NCBI GenBank assembly: GCA_029907755.1
Contig: JARYLH010000082.1
Coordinates: forward strand, 1-6,457
DNA: 6,457 nucleotides
Source of the DNA: Candidatus Methanosuratincola sp.
GTDB lineage: Archaea; Thermoproteota; Methanomethylicia; Methanomethylicales; Methanomethylicaceae
Direction: 5' to 3'
A program made the translations under genes and the position numbers. Below the pieces are notes generated by a model. That model saw nothing but the letters and a program-made list of their open reading frames with translations, had not been told where the DNA came from and searched no databases. Of this stretch, positions 1 to 5,450 are shown piece after piece. Position 1 is the first letter of the stretch; every line of letters begins with the position of its first letter.

Positions 1-790
1 CCTCGAGCGGCTCGCCTGTGCTCTGGTCGACTACCTCGATGAGGAACCGGTCTTCCCATACATGGAGGCCGGACTTGAATGGGCACTCGATCGCGACGCC
101 CGGCCCGCCGACCTCCGCGAGACCGTAGTTGTTAAAGGCTCCAATGCTGAGCGCACCCTCGATCTTGGTCCGCATCTCCTTCGTCCAAGGCTCCGCGCCG
201 AGGATGCCGATGCGGATCTTCAGGGAATCCCTGAGACCGTTGGACGCCTCAAGCATCTCGATCATCCTCAGGGCGAACGAAGGTATCGCATGGAATACGG
301 TGACCCCAAAGTCGGCCATGACCTCAAGCTGCTTCTCGGGGTTTGCCGAACCAAGCGGGACTACTGTCAGCCCTAGCCTCTCGGCCCCTTGGATCAGCCC
401 GAGCCCCCCTGTGAAGAAGCCCTGGGAGGTCGTGTTCTGGAATACATCACCGCGCCGAGCGCCCGCACACGCAAGCCCCCTTGCCATCAACTCTGACCAT
501 ATTTCAAGGTCCTTCTTTGTGTAGAAGCTCGTTACGGGCTTGTTGGTGCTGCCGGAAGAAGTGTGTATCCTGAGGACGCGATGGAGAGGCACCGCCAAGG
601 CCCCGTAGGGGAAGGCATTCACCAGGTCTTTCTTTACGGTAAAGGGCAACTTTGCCACATCGCTGAGCCCTGAGATTTCGCCTATTCGCTTTTCCCTTAT
701 CCTTTCTCTTAGGAACGGTATCCCTTCCGCCCTTTTCACAGCGGCCTTCAGTTTCTTTTTCTGCAGTTTCTCGATCTCCGCTCTATCCAT
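1..790 (-). CDS. Phenylacetate-CoA ligase-like adenylate-forming enzyme (partial, C-terminus off the left edge)
   Basis: The 263 visible residues belong to the PaaK branch of AMP-forming ligases, which adenylate an aryl or other carboxylate and transfer it to CoA in the cytoplasm. Near residues 76-84 is the ATP-binding P-loop TSSGSTNKP. Near residues 222-231 is the adenylate motif YGLAEVGGPG, followed by GLHVWEDRF, a PaaK hallmark. The C-terminal lid is outside the window. Substrate cannot be told: phenylacetate and indoleacetate ligases and coenzyme F390 synthetase share these motifs. The ATG at 790-788 is the first in-frame conventional start, but it is probably not the biological one. The frame stays open up to base 853 and there encodes FFQPEIER, which matches the usual N-terminus of the family just before the first helix. 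The only purine-rich signal beside this ATG (GAGAGG) touches it. The true start or a frameshift is discussed in the findings. Family confidence is high; start confidence is low. Confidence 0.88.
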   Translation of the reverse strand, partial: MDRAEIEKLQKKKLKAAVKRAEGIPFLRERIREKRIGEISGLSDVAKLPFTVKKDLVNAFPYGALAVPLHRVLRIHTSSGSTNKPVTSFYTKKDLEIWSELMARGLACAGARRGDVFQNTTSQGFFTGGLGLIQGAERLGLTVVPLGSANPEKQLEVMADFGVTVFHAIPSFALRMIEMLEASNGLRDSLKIRIGILGAEPWTKEMRTKIEGALSIGAFNNYGLAEVGGPGVAIECPFKSGLHVWEDRFLIEVVDQSTGEPLE

Positions 791-866
791 CCTCTCAATT
801 TCTGGCTGGAAAAAACCATCAGAGGATGTAAAGACTATCCCTTCTTCCCACTTTCATATGCACACT

Positions 867-872
867 ACCTCC
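867..872 (-). promoter_or_regulatory. Candidate Shine-Dalgarno GGAGGT upstream of the PaaK-like gene
   Basis: On the minus strand GGAGGT lies nine bases before an ATG at 857-855. That ATG opens only a 12-codon frame, which stops at TGA 821-819. It is one base out of phase with the PaaK-like frame, which is open from 853 onward. The good ribosome site in front of an out-of-phase ATG is the main reason to suspect that the annotated start at 790 is not the real one. The site may be fortuitous. Confidence 0.35.
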
Positions 873-898
873 GAAATCACAAAATGCCTGGCAGTTGC

Positions 899-953
899 AG
901 GGTGCGCTAGCAGAGCCTCAATAAACGCAAGCCCTCCGGAAGTTAAGCACCCT
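899..953. other. Stem-loop segment resembling the helix II/III part of 5S rRNA
   Basis: AGGGTGC (899-905) pairs perfectly with GCACCCT (947-953). On the plus strand the 3' arm is directly preceded by CCGGAAGTTAAG (937-947 region), close to the strongly conserved CGGAAGTTAAGC of 5S rRNA, where helix II also closes right after that sequence. The 41-base interior is longer than usual and I could not fold a clear helix III. No helix IV/V follows: the sequence turns A/T-rich by 970. So this is not an intact 5S gene. It could be a remnant, a chance match, or, read on the minus strand, a structured leader of the PaaK-like gene. Confidence 0.25.
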
Positions 954-990
954 TTCCTCCTCCAGACGTAGAGAAAAATTCGCGAAAGTT

Positions 991-1003
991 GTATTTAAAT
1001 ATT
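991..1003 (-). promoter_or_regulatory. TATA-like box, probably for the PaaK-like gene
   Basis: The minus strand reads AATATTTAAATAC, a good archaeal TATA match. A transcript would begin near 970-975 and carry a leader of roughly 110-180 bases, depending on the true start. The stretch between the two minus-strand genes (791-1046) holds no other ORF that I can support. Confidence 0.4.
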
Positions 1004-1040
1004 GCCAATAGTCGCCTAAAGCCCCTGCAGCGGGAACGCC

Positions 1041-1046
1041 AAAAAA
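1041..1046 (-). terminator. Oligo-T terminator after the DUF763 gene
   Basis: Directly after the TAA stop (1049-1047) the minus strand has six T residues. Archaeal RNA polymerase commonly terminates at short T runs without a hairpin. The new TATA box at 991-1003 just downstream agrees with a transcription break here. Confidence 0.4.
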
Positions 1047-2159
1047 TTAAGGGACCAAACCAGGGCGTGAGCCGCTTCCTTCAAGTTCTGAGAGGCGCCT
1101 CAGCGCGCCCTGCCGCTCCCGATCCCCCAGCTTTGCAGACTCGATTGCAAGCCGGAGTATCTCAATGGCCTCATCCATCTCCTTGCGCCTGACCGGAAAT
1201 GGGACCCCGTCCTTGCCTCCAAATGCAAAGGAGAACTTCACAGGATCCCTCCAGCTTGGCGCCTCGCCGTATATTAGCTCGGATATGAGGGCCAACCCCT
1301 TTACCGTGGAGGGGCCGACGCCCTCGAGGCCGAGCAGTTCTTCATAGTTCTTTGGCTGGGAGTTGTAGGCACGCTCCAATGCCTTCCAGTTTATTTCCCA
1401 GGGCATAACGAGCATACGCTCCCCCGTCCACTCTCCGAGCGTCTTCTGCAACGGGTCTCTCAACGTGACGACGCTGTTCCTCAGCTTGCTAGGCGGCTCC
1501 CTTGCAAGATCCACCGATGCAGCCCTGCAACCCTCCGATTCCCTCGCGGTCATGTTAAGAACCGCCCCCTCATCGACCCCAACTATCGCCTTATGCGGCT
1601 CAACAACAAAACTGCTTAATGAGTCCGATGCCCAATGGAACCGCCTTGCCGCCTTCTTCTCTGCGTTTAGGCCCTGCTGGACGATGATCCATTCCCCATC
1701 CTCGGTGAAGATAAAGCAGTGGTGGTAGAGCGCGTAGCCAGCCTGTATGGCAGCAGTGTCCACCTTCGCCCCCATCCTGCTTGCGTACCTCAGACGGTCT
1801 ATCTTAGCGGTGGAGATCCCTAATTTGTCACCGAGCAGGCATATCTCATCAAGGGTCTCCCTGGAGTGCCTGCCTTTCCCCCCGCAAATCGCTATGCCAG
1901 TCTCTTCAGGATCGACAGCAGACTTTAGAACCGACGTGGTGACCGTTGTGACTCCAGAGGAATGCCAGTCAAAGCCGAGCACGCAGCCGAATGACTGGAA
2001 CCAGAAGGGATCGGAGAGCCTCCTTAGAAATTCGTCTTTTCCGAACTCATCTATCATAATCAGCGCAATGCCTCGTGCGAGGGATTTCATCCTCCTCACT
2101 AACCAAGGCGGAGCCCAGCCGCCATGTAGGGGGAGTTGAGCGGTCCCTGTCCTAGGCAT
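1047..2159 (-). CDS. DUF763 family protein with helix-hairpin-helix motif
   Basis: The 370 residues start with RTGTAQLPLHGG and PPWL (residues 3-20), the signature opening of DUF763, a family of unknown function found in archaea and some thermophilic bacteria. Other conserved-looking blocks are GFDWHSSGVTT (62-72), ICGGKGRHS (91-99), YHHCFIF (145-151) and WIIVQQGLN (157-165). Histidines and acidic residues in these blocks could form an active or metal site, but that is inference. Residues about 272-298 (LLGLEGVGPSTVKGLALISE) form a helix-hairpin-helix, a fold that usually binds DNA backbone, so a nucleic-acid role is likely. No signal peptide or membrane helix is visible, so it is probably cytoplasmic. 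The ATG at 2159 begins exactly at the family N-terminus. It has no Shine-Dalgarno and has a TATA-like box about 30 bp upstream, suggesting a leaderless or nearly leaderless message. Length and ends look complete. Confidence 0.92.
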   Translation of the reverse strand: MPRTGTAQLPLHGGWAPPWLVRRMKSLARGIALIMIDEFGKDEFLRRLSDPFWFQSFGCVLGFDWHSSGVTTVTTSVLKSAVDPEETGIAICGGKGRHSRETLDEICLLGDKLGISTAKIDRLRYASRMGAKVDTAAIQAGYALYHHCFIFTEDGEWIIVQQGLNAEKKAARRFHWASDSLSSFVVEPHKAIVGVDEGAVLNMTARESEGCRAASVDLAREPPSKLRNSVVTLRDPLQKTLGEWTGERMLVMPWEINWKALERAYNSQPKNYEELLGLEGVGPSTVKGLALISELIYGEAPSWRDPVKFSFAFGGKDGVPFPVRRKEMDEAIEILRLAIESAKLGDRERQGALRRLSELEGSGSRPGLVP

Positions 2160-2183
2160 ATCCGTACAGATCTCACTTAAGTT

Positions 2184-2192
2184 GCTTATTTC
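2184..2192 (-). promoter_or_regulatory. TATA-like element of the DUF763 gene
   Basis: GAAATAAGC on the minus strand is centred about 29 bp before the ATG at 2159. With archaeal spacing, transcription would start at or within a few bases of that ATG. The match to the TATA consensus is moderate. The rest of 2160-2260 shows nothing else I can support. Confidence 0.3.
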
Positions 2193-2260
2193 ACTATTGG
2201 AACGGCACTGGGACTGCTATCCGATGGAATTGTTGCATGCGTTGAAGGCATTTTAATGCT

Positions 2261-2704
2261 CTAGGTAAGGCTCTCCCACCCCGAAACTGTCAGGCACATC
2301 AATACAACACCTACAACCACGCCTGCCACAAAAGGCTCTATCGGGACTGGGACCGACAAAGACAAAGCAGGGAGTATGAGGAGGAGAGTCGAGGCAAACA
2401 AGGCAAGTGCCCCACCAGTCCTTGAACCCCTCAATAACATGTACCCTGCTATGATGAGGATGAGGCTCATGCCAATTGCCCCGACGCCGAAAAGGGTCGC
2501 TTTGCCAGCAAACTGTTCAATTACTCGGGTTAGGAGAGGCACCGCACCGAGTGATCCGCTGAGATAGAGGATCGCTACTGCCGCCGAGGAGGCAATAACC
2601 CCGAGACCGACAACTAAGCAGGCAATTGCCGCTAACCTTATCTCCATAGCTTTGGGCTTAGCCCTTGAGGTGGAGGCCGATGAAGCAGGAGGGGGGCTTT
2701 CCAA
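2261..2704 (-). CDS. Small four-helix membrane protein of unknown function
   Basis: I do not recognise this 147-residue protein. After a Ser/Pro/Ala- and Lys-rich N-terminal tail (1-22) come four hydrophobic stretches at about 24-49, 69-91, 97-117 and 123-142. The short basic link RGSR (92-95) fits a cytoplasmic turn between helices 2 and 3. No catalytic motif is evident. The start is a TTG preceded by AGGTGA (2714-2709) at short spacing. An internal ATG at 2647 (residue 20), just before the first helix, is the alternative and lacks a ribosome site. The gene is divergent from the winged-helix membrane regulator at 2943 and shares its A/T-rich upstream region, so the two could be co-regulated. 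The hydrophobic pattern and compositional consistency support a real gene. Confidence 0.72.
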   Translation of the reverse strand: MESPPPASSASTSRAKPKAMEIRLAAIACLVVGLGVIASSAAVAILYLSGSLGAVPLLTRVIEQFAGKATLFGVGAIGMSLILIIAGYMLLRGSRTGGALALFASTLLLILPALSLSVPVPIEPFVAGVVVGVVLMCLTVSGWESLT

Positions 2705-2826
2705 GGGCTCACCTTTCCCCCCTTCGCGGACACTTTTGAGAGTGCCTTTTTTTTGCTCTGTTTAACCGGAGAATGGCATTCCCCATTTTTCCCACGCTGA
2801 TACTCTATTGCCTTTTTTATTATTTA

Positions 2827-2849
2827 AAATTTTTTACTGTAAAAAATTT
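2827..2849. repeat. Perfect 11-bp inverted repeat in the divergent promoter region
   Basis: AAATTTTTTAC (2827-2837) and GTAAAAAATTT (2839-2849) are exact inverted copies around a single T. The site lies in the very A/T-rich part of the 238-bp gap between the divergent genes at 2704 and 2943. It is about 65 bp upstream of the TATA-like box of the regulator. It could be an operator for a dimeric winged-helix protein, perhaps the adjacent one acting on itself. Low sequence complexity makes chance palindromes more likely here. Confidence 0.45.
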
Positions 2850-2855
2850 ATTTTA

Positions 2856-2870
2856 TAGTACATTTTACTA
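2856..2870. repeat. Second short inverted repeat TAGTA-N5-TACTA
   Basis: TAGTA (2856-2860) and TACTA (2866-2870) flank five bases. The site contains TTTTAC, which also occurs in the left arm of the repeat at 2827 and again at about 2876-2881. The recurrence suggests a family of related binding sites, though the bias toward A and T weakens the case. Confidence 0.3.
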
Positions 2871-2913
2871 CATATTTTTACAAAGGCAAACAAAAAAGCA
2901 GTTTGCATAACCC

Positions 2914-2922
2914 ATATTAAAT
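2914..2922 (+). promoter_or_regulatory. TATA-like box of the winged-helix membrane regulator
   Basis: ATATTAAAT is centred 25 bp before the ATG at 2943, the distance expected if transcription starts at the start codon itself. No Shine-Dalgarno precedes that ATG, which agrees with a leaderless message. Confidence 0.45.
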
Positions 2923-2942
2923 CGGTTTAACTACTTTCAGGC

Positions 2943-3383
2943 ATGGACGACAAGGAGAAGGCCAGATCCGAACTTAAGGGCACCACCCTCCGGGTCTACT
3001 GGGCACTCCTTAAACACGGGGAGAGGGGCGCAGGCCCGAGGGACATAATGAGGGAGCTTGGGCTCAGCAGCCCAAGCGTCGCTGCCTACCACATAGAGAA
3101 GTTGCGGAGCTTGGGCCTTGTCGAAAAGACCGGAGATGGCGCGTACATCCCCAAGAAGAATGTGGACGTGGAGGTGGTCTCGGATTTTGTGAGCGTGCTC
3201 GGGATGATGCTCCCGAGGTTCTTCTTCTACTCGGTCCTTTTCACGACGATGCTCATCACATTTCTGGTTGTCTACCCATTGAGGCCAGATCCGCAGACCG
3301 TTGTTGCGCTGGTGTTCGGACTGACTGCCTCCATAATATTCTGGGCCGAGACTCTGAGGGTCATGAGGAGGAGACCGTTCTAG
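2943..3383 (+). CDS. Membrane-anchored winged helix-turn-helix regulator
   Basis: The 146-residue protein joins a DNA-binding domain to a membrane anchor. Residues about 13-70 are a winged helix: helix 1 around TLRVYWALLKHG, recognition region DIMRELGLSSPSVAAYHIEKLRSLGLV (34-60), then the wing EKTGDGAYIP (61-70). This resembles ArsR/MarR-type regulators with promoter-type DNA recognition. Two hydrophobic helices follow at about 91-112 and 117-135, separated by only a few polar residues (PLRPDP). This puts both ends in the cytoplasm and the DNA-binding domain on the inner face. The C-terminus ends in a basic RRR cluster. The ATG fits the TATA spacing for a leaderless transcript. A gene for a double-anchored membrane protein follows 53 bp downstream on the same strand. 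The target and signal are unknown. Autoregulation through the inverted repeats upstream is plausible. Confidence 0.85.
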   Translation: MDDKEKARSELKGTTLRVYWALLKHGERGAGPRDIMRELGLSSPSVAAYHIEKLRSLGLVEKTGDGAYIPKKNVDVEVVSDFVSVLGMMLPRFFFYSVLFTTMLITFLVVYPLRPDPQTVVALVFGLTASIIFWAETLRVMRRRPF

Positions 3384-3410
3384 AGATGCGATTCTTGTTC
3401 TAAAAAATAG

Positions 3411-3419
3411 AATTAAATC
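3411..3419 (+). promoter_or_regulatory. TATA-like element before the double-anchored membrane protein gene
   Basis: AATTAAATC lies about 22 bp before the GTG at 3437 and resembles the ATATTAAATC element before the upstream regulator. It may give the downstream gene its own promoter. Read-through from 2943 is equally possible, because the gap is only 53 bp. A short TTCTA/TAGAA inverted repeat (3398-3412) lies just ahead of it. Confidence 0.3.
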
Positions 3420-3436
3420 ATAGGAGTGGGAATTTA

Positions 3437-3769
3437 GTGATAGTGTTTGGTTTGAGGATGGCTTCAATTTTGCTCATTGCGGTTCTGCTCGGCTTTACCG
3501 TAGCTTACGCGCCGCTGTTTGCCATCAGGATGGCCAGCAACTGGACCATGGCTGGACAGGGTTCATTGGATCTGCAGACATCGCAGCCGAAAAATGAGGG
3601 CGAGATCAACGCTACCAAAAATTATGCAGGGGCTTACAGCGACAGAATATCCGAGGCGATCCCTGATTCCCCTGCTTCGCCTTTCCTCGGTCCGATCTTG
3701 GTGGTAGCCGCAGGCCTGATCGTTTCCGCCACGGCATACGTCTCTCTGAAAAGGAAATCACTCGGATAG
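3437..3769 (+). CDS. Small double-anchored membrane protein with extracytoplasmic loop
   Basis: I do not recognise a family for these 110 residues. A hydrophobic N-terminal helix (about 9-30) acts as signal anchor or cleavable signal. A polar middle segment (31-82) follows, with two N-glycosylation sequons (NWT at 35-37, NAT at 59-61 or so) and many Ser, Gln and Asp residues. A second helix (about 84-103) leads to a basic tail KRKSLG. This places the middle segment outside the membrane. The GTG at 3437 has a weak GGAG ten bases upstream. A GTG at 3443 or an ATG at 3458 would only shorten the N-terminal tip. The gene follows the membrane-anchored regulator on the same strand, which suggests a partner or sensor role, by context only. 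It converges with the M48 protease gene, 33 bp away. Confidence 0.68.
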   Translation: MIVFGLRMASILLIAVLLGFTVAYAPLFAIRMASNWTMAGQGSLDLQTSQPKNEGEINATKNYAGAYSDRISEAIPDSPASPFLGPILVVAAGLIVSATAYVSLKRKSLG

Positions 3770-3778
3770 GATAAGGGT

Positions 3779-3802
3779 AGAGAAAACGCATCCCGCTTCT
3801 CT
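3779..3802. terminator. Weak stem-loop between convergent genes
   Basis: AGAGAA (3779-3784) can pair with TTCTCT (3797-3802) across a 12-base loop, exactly in the gap between the stops of the two convergent genes. It could help to end transcription in both directions. There is no clear T run on either side and the stem is short, so this is tentative. Confidence 0.2.
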
Positions 3803-5275
3803 TCACTTCCCCCTCAGTGAGTTCACGAATCCTTTGAGGCACCCTTTAATTGCCTCGATGAAAGTGTGACGCACACTTGAAGGATCCAATGATTCGAGGG
3901 TCCTTATGCGGTAGTATAAAGGCGGGTGGGGATCCCACTTTAGCCATTCCCCGGCATTCACAAGCTCGAAAACCCTCGACTGGTACTTCCATAGACCAAG
4001 CTTCCTCAGCGAGGAGGCGAGGAGGCGCGGGTTTCCTGTGATAACAGCAGCATCGAGATCGGCCCTAGCCTCCAGAAACTTTGCTACGAAGAACAGCAGT
4101 GTGAAGGAAAGGAAGAGGTATGCCAGGTCAATTATCAGGCCGAATTGGAGCAGGAGTGGCCACATCAGGTAGACCCGGGTCAAGTACTCAGTCGTCGCGA
4201 GGGCGAGGAGCACCAGAGGGTCCCTTGCCTTGATGTGGCTGAATTCGTGTGCCAACACAGCCCTGATCTCAGGCTCCTCCATTGTGGCTATGAGCCCCGT
4301 TGTTATGAGCACAGTAGCTCGCCTCGGCGAGACGCCAGTAGCGGCAGCATTCGGAGGGAGCACGTTCAGAAGGGTGGTGCGCGGCTCTTGGAACCCGAAG
4401 CGGCGCGAAAGATCCCTGATCATATTGTGGATGTTGACGGTCTTTATCCTCACAAACTGGGGTGTGCAGACGGTGCCGTATTCATTGAGTGCCTTGACCA
4501 CGACACCTTCGTCAAGAGGCATGCCGACTGCCAGTGTGGAATCATAAATCTTCTTCTTTATTTCAGAGATCCTTGGGAGACAGACCTTCATCACCTGGTC
4601 GAATTCGGTCCGCTTCATTCGGAGCTCTGCGATGTGGATCGAGTGGTTCTCCGGGGTGATCTCGAATTCCCCCCTGGCGGCGATCAGGCTGTTTGCGAAG
4701 AAGACTATTATGAACTGCATTGCCACCAGCAGGAGAGGGGTGTACTCCTGGAAGAACTGGTAGAGCACAATTCCGAACAGGAGAATTATCATGAAAAGGT
4801 AGAGCATGTTCCCGAAGACGACCGAAGCGAGTATTTTCTTGATCCCCTTTTCCTTTGCCCCCGGGACGATGTTCATCTTCGGGGAGAAGACCAGATAGAG
4901 GGAGGAGCTGCTTTGTTCCTGGAAATAGGTGCGCACTATCGTCTCGAACTCCATGTCAAGGCCAAGAAGATCCTTTTCAGAGACTGAGTCGAGCGGGTAA
5001 GGGGCATAGAACAGGTAGATCCTCTCGGGGGTGAACCTGGCAGCCACATCAAGAATGCTCCCGTCCGTTGCGATGAGCCTGTACTGCAGCAGAGCGCCGC
5101 TCGGCTCTGGTGACTTTGTCAGCTGGCTTAGGTATGGGTTCCGCTCCAGCACGCCCATCACATAGGCGACCACGGGCTCGATCTGGGCAGGATCAATCCT
5201 GATCTCGATTGTGGAGGTCCGCCTCCAAGTGTGGGCGGCGGTGCCGCTCGCGTCAGGGTATTCCAAAAGATCCAT
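3803..5275 (-). CDS. HtpX-like M48 family membrane metalloprotease with long N-terminal extension
   Basis: The 490-residue protein carries an M48 zinc peptidase core. The zinc site is HEFSH at 343-347, inside AVLAHEFSHIKARDPL. The third ligand is likely E402 in FLEARADLDAA. DPHPPLYYRI (448-457) is the C-terminal HPP block typical of HtpX. Upstream, PPNAAATG (307-314) and the ITTGLI strand (324-329) fit the family. Hydrophobic helices lie at about 148-173, 180-200, 354-375 and 378-399, the HtpX arrangement with the active site facing the cytoplasm. Such proteases degrade damaged membrane proteins. Unusual features are a soluble N-terminal region of about 147 residues and a linker of about 140 residues between helix 2 and HExxH, making it much longer than classical HtpX (roughly 290 residues). 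The ATG at 5275 is the first start; GGAG touches it, so translation may be leaderless. A perfect inverted repeat lies 11 bases upstream. The gene is divergent from the Lrp-like gene. Confidence 0.9.
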   Translation of the reverse strand: MDLLEYPDASGTAAHTWRRTSTIEIRIDPAQIEPVVAYVMGVLERNPYLSQLTKSPEPSGALLQYRLIATDGSILDVAARFTPERIYLFYAPYPLDSVSEKDLLGLDMEFETIVRTYFQEQSSSSLYLVFSPKMNIVPGAKEKGIKKILASVVFGNMLYLFMIILLFGIVLYQFFQEYTPLLLVAMQFIIVFFANSLIAARGEFEITPENHSIHIAELRMKRTEFDQVMKVCLPRISEIKKKIYDSTLAVGMPLDEGVVVKALNEYGTVCTPQFVRIKTVNIHNMIRDLSRRFGFQEPRTTLLNVLPPNAAATGVSPRRATVLITTGLIATMEEPEIRAVLAHEFSHIKARDPLVLLALATTEYLTRVYLMWPLLLQFGLIIDLAYLFLSFTLLFFVAKFLEARADLDAAVITGNPRLLASSLRKLGLWKYQSRVFELVNAGEWLKWDPHPPLYYRIRTLESLDPSSVRHTFIEAIKGCLKGFVNSLRGK

Positions 5276-5286
5276 CTCCAGGCAAA

Positions 5287-5305
5287 ATCGGGCAGTTTGC
5301 CCGAT
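5287..5305. repeat. Perfect 8-bp inverted repeat upstream of the M48 protease gene
   Basis: ATCGGGCA (5287-5294) and TGCCCGAT (5298-5305) are exact inverted copies around GTT. The site is G/C-rich within an A/T-rich gap and lies 11 bases before the protease ATG. TATA-like sequence (ACAAATATGC on the minus strand, 5331-5322) lies just upstream. It would overlap the transcription start, as a repressor operator would, or form a hairpin in the leader. Confidence 0.55.
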
Positions 5306-5316
5306 GAATCTATCGG

Positions 5317-5364
5317 CTTAAGCATATTTGTTTTTTGCCATCATAATGCCATTTACTTAAGCAT
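5317..5364. promoter_or_regulatory. Shared divergent promoter region with repeated CTTAAGCAT and TGCCAT
   Basis: CTTAAGCAT occurs at 5317-5325 and 5356-5364. TGCCAT occurs at 5336-5341 and 5347-5352, 11 bp apart, or one helical turn. TTTACTTAA (5352-5360) is a usable plus-strand TATA element for the Lrp-like gene, giving a leader of about 80 bases. The copy near 5317-5331 could serve the protease gene in the other direction. The rest of the 5276-5465 gap shows no gene I can support. Confidence 0.35.
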
Positions 5365-5450
5365 CAGGCATCAAAAAAGAGATATTTGGTGGCGCGCATA
5401 TTGAAGGCAGCTCAAGCCCAAGTGGTGAAAGCAGTCATGGGCACGAGCAA

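Noticed and set aside
62..524. Two plus-strand open frames (104 and 131 codons) at the left edge
   Set aside because: They are antisense to the well-supported PaaK-like coding sequence and show no recognisable family or consistent composition.
819..857. 12-codon leader peptide (ATG at 857, TGA ending at 819) before the PaaK-like gene
   Set aside because: It has a good ribosome site, but the peptide shows no regulatory codon run. A shifted true start of the ligase explains the signal equally well, so it is discussed only as part of that finding.
899..953. tRNA gene suggested by a 7-bp terminal stem
   Set aside because: At 55 bases it is too short. There is no T-loop consensus, anticodon stem or D-arm on either strand.
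885..1010. Intact 5S rRNA gene
   Set aside because: Only the helix II area and its adjacent conserved sequence fit. The 3' half is A/T-rich, contains a TATA-like box and cannot form helices IV and V.
2937..3467. 176-codon minus-strand open frame opposite the winged-helix gene
   Set aside because: The plus strand encodes a coherent winged helix and two membrane helices with a TATA box at the correct distance. The minus frame has no domain pattern.
4145..4987. 280-codon plus-strand open frame
   Set aside because: It lies entirely antisense to the M48 protease, whose zinc motif and membrane helices are clear. The antisense product is rich in His, Glu and Asp and lacks domain features.
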